Source: Phoronis australis (Eukaryota > Phoronida > Phoronidae). Taken from it: a stretch of 64,000 bases of DNA. Positions within the stretch are counted from its first letter, which is position 1. The number at the start of each line of letters is the position of its first letter. Under the pieces are notes generated by a model. That model did no database searches and was not told the origin of the DNA. It saw only the letters and a list, made by a program, of their open reading frames with translations. Shown here piece by piece: positions 25,601 to 37,600 of this stretch. The stretch lies in the NCBI GenBank assembly GCA_002633005.1, contig NMRA01000413.1, positions 272,790 through 336,789 of the forward strand, read 5' to 3'. Position numbers and translations under genes: made by a program.

Positions 25601-28600
25601 CGGCAAATTATCCGCTCTGTTGCTGAAATGAAAATGTCAACTCGACGACGAAATTCACACATATTAAGCCGATTCAAATACCTTTGTATTCAATCGAATC
25701 TCCTTTGCTTGCCGCTCCTTTACAATGCATTCGACGAAGGAACAAATATAAACAGTGAATTTGACAGCCGTTTTAATGATGTGGGTACATTTCGTGCACT
25801 GAGGCAGTGGAATGTCAATAAAAACATACAATATAAGTGTTATGTTTGTGAAACTTTCAGTGTATTATTTCTGTGTGTTTCTACATGTTAACGACTACTA
25901 AACAAACACACGAGGCGTACAAAGCAATAACACACAATGCCATTTCTCACGAGCGCACGTGCGTGTTCGGTTAGGTCAAGGACTAGAACTGCGTGACTGC
26001 GGATATCCATCGACTTACGAAATCATTTGTTAAAAAGTCACAAGGTTTCGAGAGAACTTGACCAGCATAATGTATTGTGATACGATGCAATGGAACGAGT
26101 TCGATGGAGTAAGTTTCAACAAAACATTTTTAAATTGTTGCCGAACACAAAAAACTTCACCCCAGGTTTTTAAAAACGTCTCTAATATTTGGTTTAAACC
26201 TTTACTTCGAATAAATCCTCATGCTCTATAATGCTACGTAGCTCTATAGACACGCTGCTTATTACTGATGTTGGTAGTCGTAAGTAAGACTTTCGCGTTA
26301 ATTGTTGTACACAATTTGCAGACGGAAATAAACTGCCCATTTTACAAGATTAGGAAAAAGAAATGTTCACAAACGGACGCCTGACGTCTTACTTAGATCG
26401 CATAAAATCAACTAGATAACAAGATTTATTCAAATCGTGTTTGTTTCGTTTGATCTGACAGCAGTTCGAGCCAATGCCAATACAAATAATGTGTACACTA
26501 ATGGAACATGTTTGCTGACAAGAAAATTTTGTAACAAATATTATTCCATATCGTTTTACAGTTGACACTGGGCAGAGAGCAAACAGGTCTCTTCACCTAA
26601 TGCAAACGGTACACTAAGGGATTTAGAAAGCGTAGTTTGATTTAGATAATGCCGGACTACGACTTCGTAATTTACAGTAGCTGTTCTACCCCACCACCCA
26701 GATTCTGTGATACTCCAGAGCATTTACTCATTTACTTGGCTAAGACATAAGAGACTTTGTGCTGCCTCTGTGATTTGTGGCAAACATGAAATAAATTGGA
26801 ACTGGTTTGGAAATAGATTTGTTAATTTTTCAACGTATTTACCGTGAGAGAAATTGTTCAGGAATCTCCCAGACTGGCGGTTTCTTGTAGATATTTGCTG
26901 TTCATAGTGTGTGTCAAGCGGTACCAATTTTTTTAATGTCATCAAATTGTCCACGTCGTTTTCTTGAGCCTCGTAGGTCGTGATGGCAATGGGGTTCTTT
27001 TCATGACACAAACGTCAAACACTTCAACACAAATTTGACTTCCTTTTTTATTTGCACGTGGTTCAGGTGGCAATTTTAACTAGCGTTAGTTTTATCATAG
27101 AACTCTAGTCCTGGAGTGACAATTTCGATCTCGCGCTCCTGGGGTTGCGCCACGCATGCGTGGCATTTATTTGCTTTCGTTTGTTCCGGTGTCGGTTATT
27201 TCTATGTGAATCACGGTCACTAAAATTTTTCGCAACTCCGCCGTTTTTCGACCGATTTGTATAACATAAGAAAGCGCTTTATCATGTGCACGATTATAGC
27301 AGAAGCAAACGATGAACAATTTAATTCATAAATAATCATCATTTCACATACCTGACCGGTTTAGAAAATATTTTTAATTCTAAAAACCAAGAGTGTTACC
27401 AAAATGCGAAAAATAACAGGGTGTAATAGTAACATAAACAAAATAAATGAACCAGGGAGGTCATATATACATCCAAAAGCGCCTGGCGTTTTTGTCGAAA
27501 AGGCTAGTGCTTGAAAAACCCTTGAAACGTTTGTTTTTTTTTTGCTTTTAAGTCGAACTGGAAACAATGCTTTGTCGCCTGGGAAATTACAGTGGCATAT
27601 GATAATATGTCAGTGTCGCCGTGCGTCGAAAAGTGGGACACTTTGACGGTGTGGCGGGATGGCAGGAAAAAGTCAAAATGTTGGATAGTCCACCATGAGT
27701 GAAACAACTGAAAAGTACAATGTAAGCTGTCAGTAACAAAAAGTACTGGATTGAAATTTTTAAAAGGTAAACTTTACATTTTTTAAAGTTTATTTCGCTG
27801 GTATAGGGAAATACTGCAGATAATCCCGAAATCGAATTTGCAATAAAGTATATCGGCAACAGGTAAGCATTGCACAAATGAATTATTATAGAAACAATTG
27901 AAAACAATCATAATTGATGCGACACCAATGCACATCCTCCGCTACGCGAACACGAGTAGTTTTTCGAAAGTCACGTAAAAACACTTTCTAGTAGGGGCTA
28001 AAACTTTTCATTGATAATTGCAGAAGAAACACTCAGAAACCAAACATCACTTTATTTCGTGAACTACAGTAGCATGATTGTAACACCCGATGAAAAGCCT
28101 TGTTAAAAACTCCAAGCATGTAGTTTGATAGGTTGTCGAAAGTGGTTCTAAGAGTAGAGATGAAACGGGCCAGACTATTTCCGGTATCCGCCAGGGTGCG
28201 TATAAAAATTATTAATGTTATTGTCGAGTTTGTTGACTAATTTTGCAGTGAAATCGCTGGTTGTCTAGAGCCGTAGCCGATGAGTCTTGCTTGATGAACA
28301 AAAATGTCAAAATGAAAATGAAACGGTTAAATTAGGCTTGATTTGATAACTCCAAAACTCGATCAAATCTCACTGTCGAGCAGACAGTAGGAAATTCTCT
28401 GTGCAAACTCTCGCGGCTAGTCTCGGGGTCGTAAACTTTGATAATACATTCGTCATGTCCAGGAATTGGCATTCCAGGGCTGGAGTTTTATGTAAATGTG
28501 TCAATACGGCCGCCATGGTAAAGTGCACTGGTTGGCTTGAACAGTTGGTTTGCCTTGACCTAACCAGATCTGTGGCTTGGCGTGCGTTCAGTAAGGCTAG

Positions 28601-31600
28601 GACCTACGCTAGGACTTAGCTAAAATCTAGTCAAAGTTACGTGTTTTTATTTGAAATACGTGGCAATATCTCACGTAATCTCGCGAAGTCTTGCTTTTTA
28701 GCGAGGTCCTAGCGTTAGTGAACGAGAGGCTGGGGTGCCTTGCCTAAGGTCTGCGTTCTGTAGACTCAAAAAATCGAGAACGAGCAAAATGGCACAAGTC
28801 TTCGTGAGATATCGCCCGCCATTATAAACAAAGCATGTGATCACACTAGCTTGCAAATATCTTGTTTCTACGGAACGAGACCAACCGTGTCAAATATCCT
28901 GATTAAAATTTGAGTTAATTGCACATTTATCAACTTAGCGTATTCCCAGGTGTGGAGCGGAATCTGTTTTCACTGATTTATGCATTTGTGGAAAGGTCAG
29001 ATCCTAACCAAGGTGATTTCGTCAAAAGAATACCAAACCCGGTTTTGGCCTATGAACATATATTAAAAACAACTTTCCCATCCAGTTCCCTGAAACAAAA
29101 TAATTCTCTGTAACCATCGACAACCCTGAAAAGTTTGTAGGAAAATTTGAAAACTTTTAAAGTTTTCTAAACGGGCAAGCGTGGCCTACGCTTTTAGCGC
29201 TTTACACAGCAACTGTGGAGAAAAGTGACAAATCTGTGACACAGGGAATATGAGTTTTAGTCAATTCTTGCCTTTAACTTGGAAGGTTGACGCCTATGAT
29301 ACTTTAGCACGTGACAGAACGAGGATTGGTGGAAATCATCAAAGCATGGTTTAGTATCCTTTTAACTATTGCTGGCTATTAATTACAAGCTGATTATTAA
29401 CGGCGTAGTGTAGTTATAACGGTTTTCTCAAAGTCCAAACTTAACAAAAATTTATGACTCCACTTAGTTTCCGTCAACTGTCGTTAATGATTCTGTTTCT
29501 TTTCCAGTCGTGTTGCTTTGATGTGACTCAACAATATTTTGTGTAATGAACTTTTGCTACATTTCTGACCTATCCGTTTGTCCCGTGGGGTTGTACCGCG
29601 TGTTAAATTTGTTCTAACAATGTAACTAGCTTGTATTAAGAACTAAAATACAAGCATTAGTCAGTCCCTGGGCGAAACGTCAGTAAAAGGTTATTGTGTT
29701 TTAGTTCCAAATCAATCAGAAACTGTAAGCAACTAATCGTCCCGTTATGCACAGAAAAAAAAAACAGGAAGAATCCTTTAGTTTCAGACAATGATTTTCC
29801 TAAAGGTCAGCTACAGTTTTGTAACAAATTAGACTATGTGTTCATTAGTATATGCCAACTAATGGTGACTATTGCTTTCAAAAAGAAAGACCAACTTCTC
29901 TAGACATAAGAAATGATATTTTCTTTTTTCGAAAATTGACCTGTGTCCTAAATTTGAGAGTACCCAAAGTTGTCTATTCATTAGGGATTTTGTATCTTTT
30001 TTCCTTTCTTCACACGTTTTCTCTTTATTGTGCAACTTAGCAATTTTTTTTCAACTACTTTAACTGTGTCAAATGTCCGAAATCGTTTTAAATGGACACT
30101 GCTCTCAAATTTCACGTACATAAGCAACAATAGAGGAATTTTCATCGCAGGTGTTATTCTTTAAAAACGTGGAACTTCAGTACCGGATTGTCCAGTCAGA
30201 GCCAAGTAATTTGCAGCTTAGGGCCCTGCACAAATTAGGGGCCCCGCCCCGTATCCAACTTGACCCCTCGAAAGTTGTGGCAAAATCTCAGATTACCATC
30301 ATATCTCTCGAGGGACCTCTGACCAGCTTTCGGACATTCAAGGTTATGCCCTAAAATGTTTACCGCATCACCATACTCGCAAGTCAATAGCCGCATGGCC
30401 TGAAGTCTCTCTGGACATTGACTCGAACTCCAATTTATTGCTGACATTTTGTCTTTTCTAATTTACAGTACAAACTTTAGATAACAGTCTATCATTCTGT
30501 GCTTGAGTACGTCATTCTTTACTTGGATAAATGTAGAATCGCAGTTCGCACTTGATGAACCCAGGATTAAGGGTATGATTACGGGTGACGCCGATAGGTT
30601 AGTTATACCGGAAGTGCCACTCAGGTGGTTGGCGTTTCCACGAACTGTTTTCCTACGACAAAATTCCATACAACGGGTTACGTGTACACAGTCAAATTCT
30701 GGTTTCCTACGCTGCATATTTACAAGACTTTATTGCAAAGTTTTAGCTATTAGATCTTAAATTTCACCGATTGCTGGAATGTGTTTAAAAAATGGCTATG
30801 CTGGATGGTTAGGGCATTTAACGTGCTAAGTTACTGAATAACAAGTCACGATAATCTAAGACAAAAATGTGCCTTTCTCCATGACAACACGTAATTCTTA
30901 GGTCAAGCACTAAGACGCTGTACGTCAAATAAATTGGTTTTAATGTTTAATCTGTAATGAATGAGGTTGACAAGATTGGTTATTTATTTTCTCCGTCCAT
31001 GTTCCCTTCATATAAAATATATTATACGCTCTCGGCGTTAATTACCGTGTAATTAATTATCTAGTCATATCCATACTGAATGAAAAGCAGAAGTGATGTG
31101 ATTGACTGCAGAAAATGTGCACGATATCTGGAAGCATGACTGATGGTGATCGTGCAACGATATTCCAATTTCAAACGATCTTTGGTTCCATGAGTAATTG
31201 TATGCTTGGCATGGCCACAGCTGCCAAAGGACATTCTTGCCTTCGGTATTCAGCATAATTGCGTTTTGTTCCCCATCTTGCCCAACAATTAAACAAACGT
31301 CATTCATTTACTGTTTTTTGATAATTTACCCTTATGACTCTACTTAAATTTTTGAAAAGCATATTTACAATCAGTTTTACGATTATTTTCAATGTAAGTG
31401 CTTGATAGTATGTGTGGGACTTTTGAGCGCACTCTTCAAAATGGAAATCAAGGGTAAATGAATAGGGAAATAATAAGTTACCTACCTGCTTTTGGTAAAC
31501 TGAAACAGCATTGCTGCAATCCCCCATCTTCAAAATATTTGAATGACTATCAGTGTGTTCACATGAACGACAACAAAAATACTAACCCATCTTCAATACT

Positions 31601-34600
31601 ACGAGGTCTCTATTAGGGGTCCACCCTGGGTCCATTAATAGTTTTCGTTTTCATGGCTGATTTTGCCAGCTGTGTCATTTTTTATTACATTCTTTATGCT
31701 GATATAACAATTAGATGTATTAACGGTATTCATAGTTCATTGTCTGATAATGAATTTCGTGTAATTTCTAGCGAACTTCAGAAAAGTCAATTCTTAAATA
31801 GTTGAATGCAAATTACATGTATCAGGTGTTTCATAAACGTTCAAATTTATAAATAAGTTTCATCGAAACTTTTGGAAATTAAAACATTTCATTCTTTTTA
31901 CATGGTGTAACTGCTCGTGCTAAAGTCTCGTTGGCGCCATATTGTGGTTTGTTGCAATGGCTTTGTCAACATCATGAATTGTGGCAAAAGTTATGTCGTG
32001 TCATCTCGTTACATTTGTCTGCCAATGCCCATACAAATCCATTATGTCACAGAACAAAGTTATTCCAAATAAATGAACTCGCACTCAACAAATTGTTTTC
32101 GCAATTCTTTACCTTCGTATCTCAATAAATTTAATTTAATTAACCCAAGTTATTTTTCCTTATACTAGATAACGGCATCTGTGCTTATTGTCACTATATT
32201 CAATGAATCAAGGTTATGTTGGGTCCGAGAAAAATCTTCTAATTGAACTAAGTCTGGAACACTGTATCTCAGAAATGGTGCATCGGATTCAAACGAAACT
32301 TTTAGATACCATGCCTTATGCAGTTTTCTCTAAAATTCTGTAAGGATAGGTTATTCAAGTGTCCCATTTTGCTTTCAAAACAGGACTGCTGTGGTATTTA
32401 CGAAAACACTTGCTCATTTATATCAAAGGAAATTTGGTCGTGATATGTGATTCCGTTGTTTTATTACGAGTGTACCTTTCTTTTTGCTAAATGTTACTGA
32501 AAGGGCTTGGTCAAGTGACTCAGCCAAATGCAGATTGATACAAAATAAAGGCTCAGTCACGTGACTCAACCAAATGCAGATTGATATAAAATGAAAATTC
32601 AACATTAACATGCTTTCTACTTTCAGAAAATATTACTTTTCGAGTGTGTAACATTATAGTTTCATGGATATTTGGCTGAATTCTTACTTGTCGGTAAAGT
32701 CCTACATAATCTTAAGCTTAGGTTCCACGTGTTCCTAATTTCTGTCGTAGCGAATGTTTTTCCGGTGGCCCCGTGTTCATCGTACACTTTGGGTCCTTCA
32801 CAGAGTCCTTAAATATGCTTCTTTGTATATAACGTAAATAAAGCGCATCAGTACAAAAGACACGGCTGAAGATTTTCTGTGATAAAACAAAGGCAGCTAA
32901 CGCATGGTTATGTCGGGCCTTATTGACAATCTGCATATTCAGCCAAATATTTACACAACTATAGAATTTAGCTTACTATTGTAGAAAGTCTTTAGGTTTT
33001 AAGCAGGTTGACATTTACCAATCTGTTATTTATTGGGTCACGTGGCCACATTTTTAGTAATAAATTACGAAAAGAAAGGTACCCTGAAAGCAAAACAACG
33101 GTATCAACAATATTATCAGCTTTTATTTATTATAAATGTCTTGTTGAGATCTAAAAAACGCTGTTCTAGAATTAATGTCTTTTCCTTTCCGTTTTATACA
33201 ACTTCATGGACATCATAAAATTGCTATTTTGAAAGCCCCTCATGGAACACTTTTAAATCCCAAAAGCATTTAGGGGAACAGTGAATAAATCGTAGTCTCT
33301 GAAAGTTTCATATGAATCCGATGAGACGTTTCTGAGATATGATATTCCAAATTTGGACATTTTTCCAGGGTCTGGTGTAACCTAAGTTATAGATATACAG
33401 TGTGCCACAATAACATTTTTACAAACAGCAATAAAATTGAATTATTCTTATTGCTTCTTATTTTCAGTTCCAGGTTTAACGGAATCTCCTCCGTACGCAG
33501 TCGTCGTTTTGATTCACGGAGATTCCTACGACTTTGGAACTGGCAATGCCTATGACGGCAGTGTTCTGGCGAGTTACGGGCAAGTCATTGTAGTCACTCT
33601 CAACTACAGACTCGGAGCTTTAGGTAAAGCAAATTGATGCAGATGTCTTCTCTTTTAGGGTAAAAACTTTAGATCGACCAACCAAAATTATATTTTGCCA
33701 GTCACCATTTTGTTGCTGGCTAGAATTGACCATTGTTTCTATGTAACGTCTTAATGTGTAATTATGTCATAGTGACATTTTGTCGAAAACTGTACTATTT
33801 GCGTAAGTTTGTTACCAGCATTCTTTTTGAAGTGAAGTTGATGTATGGTGTTTGCGCGGCTCTAAAACTGGGGGAACATTATCCCAGGGAAGTTTCGATT
33901 GGGGACAAGTATTGGTGAGCTGTGATGGAAATTGACCATGTTTTTTGAATTTGGTGTAAAAGCAAAGCAAGAAAAACGGGGAAAAGTCGGACCCAAATCT
34001 GAGGCGCAGCGCCACCTATACGGAAGAGTGGCGCTGTGGAATGATGATGATCGACACGTTAACTAGTTCGTAATGTTGCCTAAGCCTGGCCATCCCAACA
34101 AAGACACAGAGTGTTCATCTCAACAATATAGCTGTCTGATACAATTACATGTAATAGGCCCGGCTACTTTGGTGCCAGATGCCACTCGATAATGGCTTTA
34201 CATCTATACAGGGTCACTCTTCGCGTATGACGCGCTTCTGTTATAGTTCCTAGTGAATGCACAACACTGACGCAAACCGTATCCTACAGACTGAACAAGA
34301 TTTTCCTTTTTATACAAAACCGCTCAGAAATGTGACCACATTTTAGTTTATTCGAAGCTGACTGCGTGCTGGCGGCCGAAATGAGGCTAATGACTACGCA
34401 GAAATCGTCACTTGCCTTGGTTTGAACGTTTGTCGTTAACATATGGTACAGGAAAGAACCAGACAAGTATAGCAAATCGTTTTCTTGTTTTGTTTAATGC
34501 CTTGTCATGTTGAGTGTGTAAAAAACACGAACTTTTGTGGAATAAATCGATTTAGACTGCTCTTGATGTTACTACAGCTGCAAGCCGCACTGGCATTTCT

Positions 34601-37600
34601 AAATAGATAGGGCAATATTCTTGACGTACATTTCTCAACATCAAGCAATCGGAGTGTCTAATATTTTGCAACCAATCGGAATGCCCGAATGTTGCTTTGT
34701 TCTTTTAATCAATGAGAAGCCATGTTACATGATCTCTCCACAGTGCTGTCGAGCCCTTGTAGCTCTGGGAAAGAATGCAAACGCCCATTGGAATTCACTA
34801 ATGCTTCGAGTTAATCCATTTCGGACAATGGTTACCACGCACGCGCACTGATATGATTTCCGCATAATTCCAAGGAACAACTGAGTAGTGTAAACGCAAA
34901 TACAGATGGGCGCAAAGATTTCTGAAATATTTTACACCCAGTTGAAAAGTAATGTAATCAGCACAACAGTCACCGGGCATTCATTTTTACAAGGATATCA
35001 TTTGATGTACAAACAACTAATAGTAAGAAGTGAGCGGCTGGTGTTGCTCCATTACTAAAAGCAATTCAGGCTCTGCGCTAAGCCATGATAATGGGAGCGC
35101 TAAAATGACGTTAGCGAGAGCATTTCATTGACAGCGACAAGTGATATGAACGGAACTGTTGTATGAAATTGGTCACAAACGTGGTCTATCACAAAGAAAT
35201 ATTATTTTCCAAAAATGAGTAGGAATAAAAAGAAATACTGACAAATTTAGAAGGAAACAACACCCAGTTAAGGTCTATTAACAGGAATTAATTATTAGTT
35301 CTTCGTTTACATCTATGAAATGAGATCGAGCTCAGTTCCTGTTATCAATCTTCAAAAGTTTGGAATGAGTTTTAAAATTCTTAAGAAAATCTGCAGCAAG
35401 TGTGACTAACGCTTTAAGCCAATCACATGGCGACTGTTGCTCAGGGGATGTACCTGCGGTGCATCATTGGCTGACCGAACCCGCTTTTGTTGGAATCGTT
35501 TGAACTTTTCTTGGTGTCCTTTTGAAAGGATAATTCCTCTTTACTTACCACTAAATACATAAATTATCAACTTGGCTACTCAACTACAAAAATGGTTTCA
35601 AATCTGTCCCAACCATGACAGACGTGATTCCTCAGATCGTTTGAAGCATTCTTAGGCAAAAACGTCACCATTTCTGAAAAGCTTGGCCAAAGTTTTCAAC
35701 CTCGGGCCATTTAATATCAGTTATATGTGATCTTCCAATTGATTTTGGTGAAAACCTACACGTATTGATTTAATACCAATAACATTTTAAGGTCATTTAC
35801 ATAGAGTTAACCATCATATTTCTAAATTTCTAGCACCATTGTGTTCTGTTTGTTCATGTGTATGTTCACGTTTTCATAGGGTTCTTGTCGACGGGTGACA
35901 GACACGCTGCCGGAAATTATGCTTTGTTAGACATCGCCGCCGCTCTTCAGTGGCTCAAACAAAATATACGCCCGTTTGGCGGGGATCCATCACGTGTGAC
36001 TCTTCTTGGACAGGGAACCGGTGCGGCGCTAGTTAACATCCTCTCGTCATACGCGCCATACCCTCAGTGTAAGTAACATGCACAATACTTCGAAATTTAT
36101 TTCAAATCAAACGTATTTTTGTGTAACCAACAGAAACAGAAGTTAAATAAACTATACGAAGTAAATTCATTTTTTAATTACTTGACAGAACCAGGTTTAA
36201 AATCAAAGAATATCCTTGGATGTCTCCAAGATTTTCCTTGTACAAGTGTTTAAGTATAATTCCTGTTTCTAATTTTCAGATTTCAAAGAGGCAGCATTAT
36301 TTCGAAGAATCATTCTCCAATCGGGATCGGCACTTGCTTCGTGGGCTGTCTCAAAAACTCCGGTGAAATGGGCCCGAAAGCTGTGGGAAAGTCTAAACTG
36401 CTCTAATGATAGAAAACGAGATCATTTTAGTATGATTGAGTGTATTAAGAGCAAGTCTGCCGATGAAATAGTTTACGCAGACATAAAGTTCAATAGCAAA
36501 TACTCATGTGCTTTCTGTCCGGTCGAGGGTGATGAACATGGCTCCAAAATGTTGCCACGAAATGTCGAAGATTTGTTGAAGAGACCTCATGCACCGTTCA
36601 ACCAGATGGAAATTCTCATGGGATTAACACGTGACGAGGGATTTAGTATGATGAAGCAATCCCAAGTAGACGGGATTGAAGCACAAGAGCGTGAGAGAAT
36701 CATTGAGACGTACGTCAACTCGCAATACAAGCAACGTCAACCCTCTATTGTTCACATTGTAGACTTCTCTTACAAAGATCACGAGAGAGATGAAGACGAA
36801 CCAAGAATGAGAAGCAACATGATGGAGATGTTGGGTGACGGACAGTTCAACGTGCCAATGCTTAAATTGGCTAATCTTCACGCCACTAAAAACAAAACCT
36901 ACTTCTATGTGTTTGGATATCCGAGCCGCGGTCCTGATTACCCCGACGGCGGCGCTAGTGTTCAAGGAGATGACCTCATGTACGTCATGGGGGCACCATT
37001 AGCTGAAGTAACACCTTTCCGAAAGGGTTTCGGAAATGGTGAACGCATGATTAGCGAGGCTGTACTGAGATACTTTACCAACTTCATAAAATCTGGGTAA
37101 GCTTTACATTGTAATCTTTCATACATTACTACAATCGTCAGGTGATACAAAGAGGCCACAATATTGTACATTCCACTCACAATTTGTTACTTGTGGCTTG
37201 ACCTAAAGAGAAACGATGCATTTTTGACGTTACGTAAAATAAAAAGGCATACAGATCTTTGGCCATCTTGGAGATATATTTTTGGTATTCGTTTATGTTC
37301 CCTTGGCGTGTATTTATTATCCAAGATGCAAAAGATGAATGGTCTCTCTTTTTACTCGCTGTAAAACACCGTCTCTGTTGGTCGTTTTGTTTGCCCAGTT
37401 GAAGTGAATGTAGAACCACTATGCGGGCGTTTTACATCACTTTTCTTTGGCAGATGGGACAGCAGAGAGAATTTTTGGACTGATCCGACAGTCAGTGTGT
37501 TCTCTAGTGGTAATATTTTTTATGGTAGCCTCTGTGTATTCGGAGTTCCTTGACGGATTTTCATGAAATATGACGATAGATATCTGCTAAGGAGACGATG

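Noticed and set aside
36624-36965. 113-codon minus-strand frame
   Set aside because: Lies entirely opposite neuroligin exon 4; an antisense shadow of the coding frame.
37455-37510. Possible extra neuroligin exon after CTTTGGCAG
   Set aside because: In-phase translation has no neuroligin similarity, and exons 4 and 5 join directly with a continuous family match.
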